A stretch of DNA of 33,047 nucleotides from Gammaproteobacteria bacterium (GTDB taxonomy: Bacteria; Pseudomonadota; Gammaproteobacteria; Enterobacterales; Neiellaceae): assembly GCA_017425245.1 (NCBI GenBank), contig JAFOOX010000065.1:1-33047 (forward strand). Reading direction: 5' to 3'. Shown here piece after piece: positions 7,621 through 15,613 of this stretch. A program made the position numbers and the translations under genes. Every line of letters begins with the position of its first letter. Within the stretch, counting starts at the first letter, position 1. The notes beneath the pieces are model-generated. The model was not told the DNA's origin and did not search any database. It was given only the letters and a program-made list of their open reading frames with translations.

Positions 7621-7646
7621 ATATCACAACCTGTCGTAAGCGTCAG
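7618..7646 (-). promoter_or_regulatory. Predicted sigma-70 promoter of folE2
   Basis: Read on the minus strand, CTGACG (7646-7641) stands 17 bases before TATAAG (7623-7618). This fits the sigma-70 spacing and gives a leader of about 60 bases before ATG 7547. Inference from consensus only. Confidence 0.45.
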
Positions 7647-7648
7647 GA

Positions 7649-7664
7649 TGTGATCTGGATCAGC
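7649..7664. promoter_or_regulatory. CRP/FNR-like palindrome between folE2 and the HPt gene
   Basis: TGTGATCTGGATCAGC contains the perfect dyad TGATC-TG-GATCA. It matches one CRP half-site fully (TGTGA) and the other partly, and matches the FNR box TTGAT-N4-ATCAA at 8 of 10 positions. It is centred about 45 bases upstream of the predicted folE2 start and 64 bases upstream of the HPt start codon. Which regulator, if any, binds is unresolved. Confidence 0.3.
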
Positions 7665-7720
7665 CGGCGAGTGTAAGTCAGGGCTTTTTTCCGAAACACC
7701 AACTAATCGCAGGGGCAAGG

Positions 7721-8308
7721 ATGATAGCAACACTGAACTGGCATGGCCGCGAACCCAACGCTAACGAACGGCAGCGCCTGGCTCACCTACCGGGGCCGCT
7801 GGTGTTATGGCTGGCGCCGACGCTCAGTCAATGGGCTGAGGCGGTGGTGGCTTATCAGGGGCAAACACTGGTGGCGGCCGAATGCCGCTGGCCTTTGCCG
7901 CCCCACCTGCCACTGCAGGATCTGTTTGCAACCGTGGCGCCTGAGGCGCCGACAAGCCTCGATGCCCTGTTGGATCACGGACTGCTGATGGAGTATCGGG
8001 AGATGCTTGGCGACCAGGCACTGCTGCGCATGTTGGCGTTGCTGCGCCAACACCTGCCTGATTATCTGGCGCTGTTGGGCCAGGCTTGGGCCGAAGCGGA
8101 CGACAGCGCTTTGCGCAGTGCTGCTCACACCCTCAAGGGTGCTCTTGCGACAGTCGGCCTCAAGCGCCTGCGCAATTGTGCCGAACTGTTGCAAACAGCG
8201 CCTTGTGGAGCAGAGCACAGCGCCGCATTGACGGCGCTACTGCAATGGTGTGGCCGCGACTTGGGAATGCTCAGCCAGCAGTTGGAGCTGGCTGCAATGC
8301 TCCGCTAA
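7721..8308 (+). CDS. Stand-alone histidine phosphotransfer (HPt) protein
   Basis: The protein has 195 residues. The C-terminal half is an HPt domain with the phosphorylatable His136 in [13 protein letters not shown], followed by the usual second helix (LRNCAELLQ). The N-terminal 90 residues are unrecognised and include hydrophobic patches but no clear membrane segment. HPt proteins pass phosphate between a receiver of a hybrid kinase and a response regulator. The facing arcA-like gene is the obvious partner, because enteric ArcB carries its HPt in the same chain. AGGGGCAAGG precedes ATG 7721. The last 38 bases overlap the 3' end of the convergent regulator gene. HPt call is strong; the partnership is inferred. 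Confidence 0.82.
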   Translation: MIATLNWHGREPNANERQRLAHLPGPLVLWLAPTLSQWAEAVVAYQGQTLVAAECRWPLPPHLPLQDLFATVAPEAPTSLDALLDHGLLMEYREMLGDQALLRMLALLRQHLPDYLALLGQAWAEADDSALRSAAHTLKGALATVGLKRLRNCAELLQTAPCGAEHSAALTALLQWCGRDLGMLSQQLELAAMLR

Positions 8309-9005
8309 AGCGGTAGCCTTCGCCATGGACGGTGTCGACCAAGTCGGGGGTACCTGGCACCGATTCAAAGTGCTTGCGCAGCCGACGGATGGTGACATCT
8401 ACGGTGCGATCATGAGGTTGCTGCACTCTTCCTGCCATCTCCATCAGCAGTGCATCGCGGCTGAATACCTTGCCCGGTGCTGACAACAGCAGGCGCAGCG
8501 CACGGAATTCACTGCGTGGTAAGCGAATCGGAGCCCCTTGAGGCGGGATCAGACGGCGGCTGTCGCTATCCAGCTGCCAGCCATTGAACTGAAAGAGCGG
8601 CGTCTCATCTTTTTGCAGGGGTGGCGTGCGTACCCGGCCCAGCAGGTTGCGGGCGCGGATTGCCAGCTCACGCGGGTTGAAAGGTTTGGTCAGGTAGTGG
8701 TCGGCGCCGATCTCAAGCCCAAGGATTCGATCGACATCGTTGTCGCGCCCGGTTAAAAAGATCAACCCCATTTCGGCGCTGGCTTTGGTGCGTACCTCGC
8801 GGGCTAGCAACAGTCCATTTTTGCCTGGCAAATTAATATCCATGATCAGCAGATCGATCGGTAGATCAGTCAGCTGCTGGTACATCTCATCGCCATTGGC
8901 CGCCTCGGCGACCTGATAGCCTTCCCCTTCGAACAGGGCGCGCAAAGTTGCGCGGGTCACTGCTTCATCTTCGACAATCAAAATGGTAGCGCTGACTTGA
9001 CTCAT
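8271..9005 (-). CDS. arcA: ArcA-type response regulator (OmpR family)
   Basis: The protein has 244 residues. The receiver domain has acidic ED(E) at 12-14, phospho-acceptor Asp56 in [15 protein letters not shown], and Lys in [10 protein letters not shown]. The winged-helix DNA-binding domain carries [35 protein letters not shown] and [10 protein letters not shown]. These segments are nearly those of enteric ArcA, the redox regulator of respiratory metabolism, and much closer to it than to other OmpR proteins. Asp-Asp of the ArcA ADDYITKPF segment is here Asp-His. A degenerate sensor lies 113 bases upstream on the same strand, and a free HPt gene overlaps its 3' end. ArcA orthology is likely; its regulon in this organism is unknown. 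Confidence 0.87.
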   Translation of the reverse strand: MSQVSATILIVEDEAVTRATLRALFEGEGYQVAEAANGDEMYQQLTDLPIDLLIMDINLPGKNGLLLAREVRTKASAEMGLIFLTGRDNDVDRILGLEIGADHYLTKPFNPRELAIRARNLLGRVRTPPLQKDETPLFQFNGWQLDSDSRRLIPPQGAPIRLPRSEFRALRLLLSAPGKVFSRDALLMEMAGRVQQPHDRTVDVTIRRLRKHFESVPGTPDLVDTVHGEGYRFSGALQPAPTAG

Positions 9006-9118
9006 GGTTTGGCTCGGCTCCGTTGACCCTGACTACCGGCGCGTAGCTCCAACAGGTACTTTGCGTTGGCGTTGTGGCGGTCGGTGATGCTGTAGCTAGG
9101 ATAAGACAGTTTGGACGC

Positions 9119-10606
9119 TCACTGCGCGTTAACACTGTTGCTACATATCGGGATGGTGATCCGGATCGCGCTGTCTTCAAAATCCAGCTCGCCACCCAAT
9201 AACAGTCTGACCCGGCGTGCCAGTTGGGCCGCCCAGGCTTGATCGAACTCATTAACGCTGGTGCCGCCGGCCAGCAGTCGTCGCTGGTCGCTGGTCAAGG
9301 TCATTGGCAGCTGCAACTGCAGCCGCAGCGCTTGTTCGGTGACCGCCAAGCGCAGCTGGAATGGGCCAGAACTCGCATGGACAAGGCCAAATAGGCCTAA
9401 AAGAACCAACCCAAGCTGGGCGCTGTCCTGCGGCAGCTCGGCATCATCGATACGGCAATCAAGTTTGAGCTGTGGATGGCGTAGGCGGATGGCATCGACG
9501 GCGGTGGCGACCAAGTCACGGCTGTTGCTGGGCACTGGGTTACTAGCGGGAGTACGCTGTTCGCGGGCACTGGCCGCAGCTTGGCGGCTCCAATTGAGCA
9601 GATGGGGCAACAGTGTGGGCTGGTGGCGATTGGCCAGCTCCAGCAATAGCAGCAGCTCTTCCAGTTCGGTCAGGGCAAACAGCAGTGCTGGCGGCGCATT
9701 GGTTTGCTGCTGTTGATCGAGCAGCTGGGCCTGATAGAGGTGCTGCTGCTCCAGTGCTGCAAGCAAATCAGCATTGGCTTCGCGCAGCGCCGCAGTGCGC
9801 TGGCTGACCTGCTGTTCGAGGTTGTCGTTGAGCTGGCGGATCTGATTTTCGGCGTCCTGCTGGCGGGCCAGTTGTCGCTCTACTCGCTCAAGCACCGTGT
9901 TGAAGGTGGTTGCCAGTACCTGCAGCTCCTGCAAGGGCAATTCGGGTGCCCGCAGCGAAAAGTCGCGTGATTGTGCGACCCGTTGGGCAACTGCAGCCAG
10001 CGCCTCCAGTGGCTGGCTCACCTGTCGCTGTTGGCGCAGGGCCAGCAGCAGTGCACAACTCAGAGCCAGGATCAGGCTGAGTGCGCCGACGGTGATGCTG
10101 CTGGCCAGCTGGCGGCGCAAGCTGGCGGTGGTCAGACGCAGATAAAGCTGACCGATCACCTCACCGTCGAATACCACGGGCTGGCTGACCTCAATCAGGT
10201 CGGCTTCCAATCGGCCCCGTTTGAGTGTGGCCAATGCACCGATTTCGGACCATACAGGTACAGTTCCCGGACGGTGATAGGCCGCGAACGGATGAAGGCT
10301 GTCGCTGCTGCGATCGCGTTTGAAGATTTGGGCGCTGTCGACATCGGCGACACTGGCCAGTGCAATCAGCCGCCGCTCTTCTGCTGCGGCGTCGTCAAAC
10401 AACAGCGCTGTGCCGGCATTGGCGGCGGTCATCTCGGCCAAAACGCGGGCTTGGGTAAGCAACGCCTGCTGTTGCTGGTAACGGTCGGCGATATACTGCA
10501 CGCTAAGGCCAATGAGCAATGCGACCGTCGCCACCAACATCATCGACAGGATGCTGCTGCTGCGGATGGAGGTGGTGGCTATCTTGGTTGTCATGCGGCC
10601 TGACAT
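9119..10606 (-). CDS. Membrane sensor with CHASE8-like and HAMP domains and a degenerate kinase core
   Basis: The protein has 495 residues: a membrane segment near 20-40, a periplasmic domain with CHASE8-like pattern (ARVLAEMTAANAGTALLFDD, VDSAQIFKRD), a second membrane segment near 170-190, HAMP, and a long coiled coil (IRQLNDNLEQQVSQRTAALREA). Where a HisKA domain should follow there is no H-box histidine. The ATPase region lacks the N-box asparagine (LGLVLLGLFGLVHASS) and the DxGxG loop, so autophosphorylation looks impossible. It may be a pseudokinase that signals by binding. ATG 10594 is a possible alternative start. It precedes the arcA-like gene by 113 bases and probably shares its transcript. 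Confidence 0.7.
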   Translation of the reverse strand: MSGRMTTKIATTSIRSSSILSMMLVATVALLIGLSVQYIADRYQQQQALLTQARVLAEMTAANAGTALLFDDAAAEERRLIALASVADVDSAQIFKRDRSSDSLHPFAAYHRPGTVPVWSEIGALATLKRGRLEADLIEVSQPVVFDGEVIGQLYLRLTTASLRRQLASSITVGALSLILALSCALLLALRQQRQVSQPLEALAAVAQRVAQSRDFSLRAPELPLQELQVLATTFNTVLERVERQLARQQDAENQIRQLNDNLEQQVSQRTAALREANADLLAALEQQHLYQAQLLDQQQQTNAPPALLFALTELEELLLLLELANRHQPTLLPHLLNWSRQAAASAREQRTPASNPVPSNSRDLVATAVDAIRLRHPQLKLDCRIDDAELPQDSAQLGLVLLGLFGLVHASSGPFQLRLAVTEQALRLQLQLPMTLTSDQRRLLAGGTSVNEFDQAWAAQLARRVRLLLGGELDFEDSAIRITIPICSNSVNAQ

Positions 10607-10674
10607 GTTTAGCGATCAGTAATTCAGTCTAGTGGGCGCAGCTTGCTCGTTGCAAAAGGATGGAGGTGCTCAGA

Positions 10675-11100
10675 ATGCGGAATGTGAGCCAAGGCCAGGC
10701 GCAGTCGCTATGGCAGCTTTATGCATCAACTTGTTTTGTGGCCAGCCAGGGCAGCGGCTGGGGCGGCGATTTCACCATCATCACCGCCTGTAATCCGCGC
10801 GGTCAGTTGCTCAGTGCTGGCGCCAACCGCATCCGTGACCGCCAGCTGCAGCACCGCTTGCAGCAGTGGCGCGTTGCCCATTTGCGGCTAGTGGGGGCCG
10901 CCCCGGATCTCAGCCATCAGGAGGCAAGCTGGGCGGTGTGGATCGATGAGCGTCAGGCGCTAGCGTTGGCTGTCGAGTTGGAACAGAACGCCATCTACTG
11001 CGTTAGCGATGGTCAGTTGTGGCTGCAGCCGTGCCTGATGGCTGGTGAGCGGCTCGCATTGGGTCACTTTCGTGACCGTTTGCGACTTGATGAACACTAG
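10675..11100 (+). CDS. DUF3293-like protein
   Basis: The protein has about 141 residues when started at ATG 10675, which has GGAGG at a good distance. ATG 10660 lies in the same frame, but its AAAAGG is too close. The sequence (FTIITACNPRG, NRIRDRQLQHRLQ, EASWAVWIDERQALALAVELEQNAIYCV) matches the small cytosolic DUF3293 family of gammaproteobacteria, which has no established function. It stands alone between the sensor gene and a two-way terminator shared with tRNA-Leu. No membrane segment or catalytic motif is evident. Confidence 0.7.
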   Translation: MRNVSQGQAQSLWQLYASTCFVASQGSGWGGDFTIITACNPRGQLLSAGANRIRDRQLQHRLQQWRVAHLRLVGAAPDLSHQEASWAVWIDERQALALAVELEQNAIYCVSDGQLWLQPCLMAGERLALGHFRDRLRLDEH

Positions 11101-11106
11101 AAAATG

Positions 11107-11135
11107 AACAAGGCCCGCATAAAGCGGGCCTTGTT
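11107..11135. terminator. Bidirectional hairpin terminator between DUF3293 gene and tRNA-Leu
   Basis: A perfect 12-bp stem (AACAAGGCCCGC at 11107-11118, GCGGGCCTTGTT at 11124-11135) closes on a 5-base loop. On the minus strand it sits just after the tRNA and is followed by a T-rich run, as expected for an intrinsic terminator. On the plus strand it follows the DUF3293 stop within 10 bases. Confidence 0.85.
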
Positions 11136-11140
11136 GAATT

Positions 11141-11227
11141 TGGTGCAGAAGGAGAGACTCGAACTCTCACGCCCTTTCGGGCACTAATACCTGAAACTAG
11201 CGCGTCTACCAATTCCGCCACTTCTGC
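11141..11227 (-). tRNA. tRNA-Leu (CAG)
   Basis: An 87-base tRNA with a long variable arm, as expected for leucine. The acceptor stem is GCAGAAG / CTTCTGC with encoded CCA at 11143-11141. The anticodon loop TTCAGGT gives CAG at 11193-11191, reading CUG codons. The T arm has GTTCGAGTC. A promoter and a terminator flank it, so it is transcribed singly. Confidence 0.95.
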
Positions 11228-11239
11228 GTGGTGCCGCGC

Positions 11240-11267
11240 ATTCTAGGGAATTTTCGCGGGCCGTCAA
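11240..11267 (-). promoter_or_regulatory. Promoter of tRNA-Leu
   Basis: On the minus strand TTGACG (11267-11262) lies 16 bases before TAGAAT (11245-11240), followed by a GC-rich discriminator GCGCGG. This is the form of stable-RNA promoters under growth-rate and stringent control. The same TAGAATGCGCG core precedes the tRNA-Tyr operon. Confidence 0.7.
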
Positions 11268-11295
11268 CCCCCTTTTGTGTACCGCCCTGAACGGC

Positions 11296-12774
11296 CTAAA
11301 GGAACTGGTAGTCGAGGATGGCGCGATAGAGTTTTAGATAGGCCATGGCTGCATCGGACCAGTGAAATCGGGAGGCCATCGCCTGTTGCTGGATCACCCG
11401 GTAGCGGGTGGCATCATGGCTGAACAGTCGCTGAGCGAGGTGCAGGGCTTCAAGCAGGGCGGCCGGGGTGGGCTGGTCGAACGACAGGCCGTTGGCGGCG
11501 ATGGTCGGACTGTCAGTGCGGTGAGGCACAATGGTATCGCGCAGGCCGCCGACGGCGCGTACCAGCGGCAAGCTGCCGTAGGCCAGCGCGTACATTTGGG
11601 TCAGCCCGCAGGGCTCAAACAACGACGGCATCAAAAAGAAATCACTGCCAGCCACCACCCAGTGGGCAATGCGGCTGGTGTGTCCCTCCATGAATTTGAG
11701 CTGATCCGGGAAGCGGCTGGCCAGTTCGGTCAGTTCGGCCGCCAATGCTGGATCGCCAGCGCCGATAATCACCACCTGTACCCGTTGGCGCAGGAACTGT
11801 TCCAGCGCCGGCAGCAACAGGTGAAAACCCTTCTGCTCGGTCAGCCGGCTGACCATGCCAAACAGTGGAATATCCGGTGCCTCTTGCAGGCCGAAGTAAT
11901 GCTGCAGGTGACTTTTGCAGATGCTTTTGCCGGTCAGATCGCTGGCGCTGTAACGCACTGGCAGCAGCGGATCAGTGCTGGGATTCCAGTCCTGGTAGTT
12001 GCAGCCGTTGAGGATACCAACCAGATCGGTACGGCGCTTCTCGAACAGCGCCAGTAATCTGTGGGAGCCGAGCGGCGTCAGCAGTTCGCGCGCATAGGTT
12101 GGGCTGACCGCCACCACCTTGTCGGCGCAGGCGATGCCGCAACGCAGGAAGTTGAGGCGAGAGCCATCCTCCACCCACTCGCTTTTGAGGTAAGGGATCA
12201 TCTGCTGGTGCAAGGGCAGGCTGGCCAGCTCGAACACCCCCTGATAGGCGGCGTTATGCAGGGTCAGCACGGTGCGGGTATGGCGGAAAAACGGGTTATC
12301 GGCCAGCAGTTGGCGCAGCAAAAAGGGCAGCAATGCCGTGTGCCAGTCGTTGCAGTGGATGATGTCGGGCTGAAAACCCAGGGCCTGAATCAGATGCAGT
12401 GCCGCCAGCGAGAAGAAAGAGAAACGCTCACCGTTGTCGCCATAGGGGGTGTAGCCGTTGTCATACAGCCCCTGGCGGGCGAAGTAAGGGGGGTAATCGA
12501 CGCTGTAAACGGTCATCTGCTGCAGTGTCAGTGGCTGCACCCCGTAGATCAGGTTTTGCTGGCCCATCTGTAGCGACAGCTCGGTGCGGCCGCGCTGTTC
12601 ACCACTGAGTCGCTCGCGCACCTGTGGGTAAAGCGGGCACACCACACGCACGTCATGACCGAGTTCGGTCAACGCCAATGGCAGGGCCTTGGCCACATCA
12701 GCCAGTCCCCCGGTTTTGGCCAGATCCTCAACTTCGGTGGCGACGAAGAGGATCTTCAGGCGTTCAGAAGCCAA
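11296..12774 (-). CDS. glgA: Glycogen synthase GlgA
   Basis: GlgA transfers glucose from ADP-glucose to the growing alpha-1,4 chain of glycogen. The protein has 492 residues, with KTGGLADVAKALP at the N-terminus (ADP-glucose-binding Lys-x-Gly-Gly), HNAAYQGVF, and the GT-B C-terminal motif MPSLFEPCGLTQMYALAYGSLPLVRAVGGL. The start is a TTG at 12774, overlapping the glgC stop by 11 bases, with AAAGGGG about 7 bases upstream. No other start fits the conserved N-terminal strand. It ends the rsmC-glgC-glgA run. No glgB, glgX or glgP is seen in the window. Confidence 0.95.
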   Translation of the reverse strand: MASERLKILFVATEVEDLAKTGGLADVAKALPLALTELGHDVRVVCPLYPQVRERLSGEQRGRTELSLQMGQQNLIYGVQPLTLQQMTVYSVDYPPYFARQGLYDNGYTPYGDNGERFSFFSLAALHLIQALGFQPDIIHCNDWHTALLPFLLRQLLADNPFFRHTRTVLTLHNAAYQGVFELASLPLHQQMIPYLKSEWVEDGSRLNFLRCGIACADKVVAVSPTYARELLTPLGSHRLLALFEKRRTDLVGILNGCNYQDWNPSTDPLLPVRYSASDLTGKSICKSHLQHYFGLQEAPDIPLFGMVSRLTEQKGFHLLLPALEQFLRQRVQVVIIGAGDPALAAELTELASRFPDQLKFMEGHTSRIAHWVVAGSDFFLMPSLFEPCGLTQMYALAYGSLPLVRAVGGLRDTIVPHRTDSPTIAANGLSFDQPTPAALLEALHLAQRLFSHDATRYRVIQQQAMASRFHWSDAAMAYLKLYRAILDYQFL

Positions 12775-13990
12775 TCCGCGCCCCTTTGGGGATCACCACA
12801 ATGCCCGCCGGTGACACCTTAAACCGCTGGCGGTCATCATCGGGGTTTTCGCCAATCACGGTGCCAGCGGCAATCTCCACCTCCTTGTCGATGATGGCGC
12901 GGCTAATCCGGCAGTTTTCGCCGATGGATGAATCGCCCATCAACACGCTTTCGCGGATCTCGCAGCCGGGGCGCAGGTCGACGTTGTAGCCCAGCACTGA
13001 GCGCTCAATGGTGGCGTTACGCACGATGCAGCCAGCCGCCATCGACGAGTTGGAAAAATGGGTGCGCTGACGGCCAGGCACATCCAGCACCTTGGCCGGT
13101 GGCACCGCCGGATGGTGGGAACGCAACGGCCACTTGGCGTTGAACAGGTCGAATTCCGGGTCTTCACCGAGCAGATCCATGTGCGCCTGCCAGTACATGT
13201 CGAGGGTCCCGACATCGCGCCAGTAGGTGCTGCGCCGCTTCTCGCCGGGGATCACATTGCTGGCGAAGTCGTAGACGTAGACCTGCCCCTCGGGGAACAG
13301 GCGGGGAATAATGTCCTTGCCGAAATCATGGCTGGAGGTGGCGTCGCGGGCATCTTCGAGCAGGGTGTCAAACAGGGTATCGGTGTTGAACACATAGTTG
13401 CCCATCGACGCCAGTACATAGCCCGGCTCGCCGGGAATGGTCGGTGGGTTGTTCTGCGGTTTTTCGATAAAGCCGATCATCCGCCCCTCCTCATCCACCT
13501 GGATGCAGCCGAACTGGTTGGCGTTCTCCACCGGTACGCGGATGGCTGCTACGGTCAGCTGGGCCGCTTTGCGGCGGTGGAAATCAACCATCTGGCGGAT
13601 GTCCATTTTGTAGATATGGTCAGAGCCAAAGATGCAGACAAAATCAGGATCGTGGATCTCGATCAGCCGCATGTTCTGGTAGATGGCGTCGGCCGTCCCT
13701 TCATACCAGCGCTTGCCCATGCGCATCTGCGCCGGCACCGTGTCGATGAAGTGGTCGGTGAGGCTCGACAGATACCAAGCCTGACGCAGGTGAATGTTGA
13801 GCGACTGCGACTTGAACTGGGTCAACACATAGATCTTGAGCAGATCCGAGTTGACGAAGTTGTTGAGCACGAAATCGATCAGCCGGTAACCACCAGCAAA
13901 AGGCACTGCTGGCTTGGACCGGGTTTCAGTCAACGGGTAAAGTCGGGTGCCGGCACCGCCGGCGAGAATGACTGACAAAATCCCTGCCAT
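12764..13990 (-). CDS. glgC: Glucose-1-phosphate adenylyltransferase GlgC
   Basis: GlgC makes ADP-glucose from glucose-1-phosphate and ATP, the committed and allosterically controlled step of bacterial glycogen synthesis. The protein has 408 residues, with the nucleotide-binding start SVILAGGAGTRLYPLT, the substrate loops YRLIDFVLNN and FGSDHIYKMD, GFIEKPQNNP, and a C-terminal left-handed beta-helix (GENCRISRAIIDKEVEIAAGTVIGEN). The start at 13990 has GGGAGG about 12 bases upstream. It lies 32 bases after the rsmC stop and overlaps glgA, whose translation it probably drives. Confidence 0.95.
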   Translation of the reverse strand: MAGILSVILAGGAGTRLYPLTETRSKPAVPFAGGYRLIDFVLNNFVNSDLLKIYVLTQFKSQSLNIHLRQAWYLSSLTDHFIDTVPAQMRMGKRWYEGTADAIYQNMRLIEIHDPDFVCIFGSDHIYKMDIRQMVDFHRRKAAQLTVAAIRVPVENANQFGCIQVDEEGRMIGFIEKPQNNPPTIPGEPGYVLASMGNYVFNTDTLFDTLLEDARDATSSHDFGKDIIPRLFPEGQVYVYDFASNVIPGEKRRSTYWRDVGTLDMYWQAHMDLLGEDPEFDLFNAKWPLRSHHPAVPPAKVLDVPGRQRTHFSNSSMAAGCIVRNATIERSVLGYNVDLRPGCEIRESVLMGDSSIGENCRISRAIIDKEVEIAAGTVIGENPDDDRQRFKVSPAGIVVIPKGARIGF

Positions 13991-14022
13991 GGTGTGCGCA
14001 ATCCTCCCCTATGGCGCAGCCG

Positions 14023-15054
14023 TTAGCGGCCGCGCACCATGCGATACACTTTAAACCTGTTGTTTTGCGCCAGCACATCAAAATGGCCGAACTGTGCGGC
14101 GAGTAGCTCGGCGTAGGGCAGATGACGGTTGGCGACCAGTCGCAACTCACCCCCGGGGCTCAAGCGGAGCCAGCTGCTGGCCACCAGCCGTTCGGTGATG
14201 GCCAGGGTCTGGTTTAGCCCTTCGTGAAAGGGCGGATTGCTGATGATTGCCGCCAGCGGCGTGGCCGGCAGGTCATCAAGCAGATCCGAGGCCAGGATCT
14301 GCACCTGCAGCGCGTTGGCGCTGGCGTTGTACTGACTGGCGGCCAGGGCCATGGCGTTGACATCACACAGGGTTACCTGGCTATGGCCACGCTGAGCCAG
14401 AGTCAGCCCCAGCACCCCACAGCCACAGCCGACATCGACCAGCGGCCCCTCTGGCAGGTCATTGAGGCAGCCGAGCAGCAGGGCGCTGCCCTCATCCAGC
14501 CCACCCTCACCGAACACCCCGGCAAAGGTGGCCAGCCGCAGCGGGCCGTTGCCGCTGTCGACGGTGAATGGCGCCAACGGCGTGAGAGAGGCGGCCGGCC
14601 CCTGTTGCAGCAGTTCGCTGGTGAACTGCAGGCAGTGGCGGGCAGCATCGGCCTTGTGTGGGACGCGCCATGGCCCGGGGTTGCTGGCCAGCTGTTTGGC
14701 GGCGGTGGCCACCCCGCCACGTTTTTCACCCACCAGCCACAGGGCAGTGCCGGGCGGCACCCGCGCCGCCAGTATCGCCAGCTGGTAGTGGCCAAGACGA
14801 TGGCTCTTGGGCCAGTTGACCACGATCAGATCCACGTCCTGCACGGCTGGCGGCTCAGCGCCGAAATGGCAGGCATCGCCCCATTGGCGCGCGCTGAGCC
14901 AGTCGGTGCTCCACAGTAATGGGAGATGGCGGGAGGCCGGTAGCTGGTCGGGTGGATTGACGAACAACACCCGTTCAGGCAGGGCATCGGCATGGCGGTT
15001 AAGTAGCTGGCTGACCAGTTCCACGTCGGGCTCCGAAAAACGCAAGTTGGCCAT
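14023..15054 (-). CDS. rsmC: 16S rRNA (guanine1207-N2)-methyltransferase RsmC
   Basis: RsmC methylates G1207 of 16S rRNA in the 30S subunit using S-adenosylmethionine. From ATG 15054 (GAGGG upstream) the protein has 343 residues and the twin-domain RsmC plan. A degenerate N-terminal methyltransferase-like half is followed by a catalytic half with LVDVGCGCGVLGLTLA (SAM loop), VTLCDVNAMALAAS and the NPPFHEG motif that holds the target base. The frame is open upstream to 15276, but that region runs antisense to the start of the next gene. It is co-directional with glgC 32 bases on, which may be incidental. Confidence 0.93.
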   Translation of the reverse strand: MANLRFSEPDVELVSQLLNRHADALPERVLFVNPPDQLPASRHLPLLWSTDWLSARQWGDACHFGAEPPAVQDVDLIVVNWPKSHRLGHYQLAILAARVPPGTALWLVGEKRGGVATAAKQLASNPGPWRVPHKADAARHCLQFTSELLQQGPAASLTPLAPFTVDSGNGPLRLATFAGVFGEGGLDEGSALLLGCLNDLPEGPLVDVGCGCGVLGLTLAQRGHSQVTLCDVNAMALAASQYNASANALQVQILASDLLDDLPATPLAAIISNPPFHEGLNQTLAITERLVASSWLRLSPGGELRLVANRHLPYAELLAAQFGHFDVLAQNNRFKVYRMVRGR

Positions 15055-15175
15055 TGTGATGGCGCCCTCGTTTGTCAGCAAGGCGTTGTCGGTCAGCGCC
15101 TTGCCAGCTGGGGTATCGGCTCTAAACTTCAGGGGCACACCCGCTTGTGCGCTCTGGCCTGAGGATTGGCTCGCG

Positions 15176-15613
15176 ATGGAAATGCGACGGCGGCACCCGT
15201 TACCAATGTTGTTGCTGTTCCTGCTGATCTGGCAGGGCGGCAGCGCTGTGGCTGATGAGCTGGTGGTGGTGGTCAATGGCGGGGTGAATGCCGAGCGCCT
15301 CAGTGGGCGCGATCTGCTCGAACTCTTTTCGCTGCGTAAGGGTCAATGGCCTGATGGTCAACCAGTGCGGGTCTTGGCCCTCGACAAGGACCACAACCTG
15401 CATCAGCGCTTTTGCCGCGATCTGCTCAAATTGGCCAGTTACCGCCTGGAGTGGTTCTGGTCGCGTCATCTTTATGCCGGCTTTGGTGGTGCCCCGCAGC
15501 GTTTCGACTCGGTCGAGGCGTTGCGTACGGCGCTGGCAGTTACCCCAGGGGCCATCGGTTATCTGCAACAGGAGGACCTCAATGACCAGGTCAAGGCTTT
15601 GGTGGTGGAGTAG
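15176..15613 (+). CDS. PstS-like single-domain periplasmic protein
   Basis: The protein has 145 residues with a signal peptide (RRRHPLPMLLLFLLIWQGGSAVA). The mature part (ELVVVVNGGVNAERLSGRDL, FSLRKGQWPDGQPVRVLALDKD, FCRDLLKLASYRLEWFWSRHLYAG, TPGAIGYL) matches the single-lobe PstS-like (PBP_like) family, often labelled phosphate-binding. No Pst transporter genes accompany it, so a transport role is doubtful. GAGGA lies 10 bases before ATG 15176; ATG 15182 also fits. Its 3' end overlaps the outer-membrane barrel gene by 32 bases, and a membrane c-di-GMP enzyme follows. That points to ligand sensing at the envelope (inference). Confidence 0.78.
   Translation: MEMRRRHPLPMLLLFLLIWQGGSAVADELVVVVNGGVNAERLSGRDLLELFSLRKGQWPDGQPVRVLALDKDHNLHQRFCRDLLKLASYRLEWFWSRHLYAGFGGAPQRFDSVEALRTALAVTPGAIGYLQQEDLNDQVKALVVE

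Noticed and set aside
7548..7720. Zur box or riboswitch upstream of folE2
   Set aside because: No AT-rich Zur dyad and no extended conserved RNA structure is visible; only the short inverted repeat stands out.
7548..7733. N-terminal extension of FolE2 to 7733
   Set aside because: The extra 62 residues are not FolE2-like and cover the predicted promoter and inverted repeat. ATG 7547 has a good ribosome site.
15055..15276. 74-residue N-terminal extension of RsmC
   Set aside because: It is low-complexity Ser/Thr sequence antisense to the PstS-like gene start. ATG 15054 gives the standard RsmC length.
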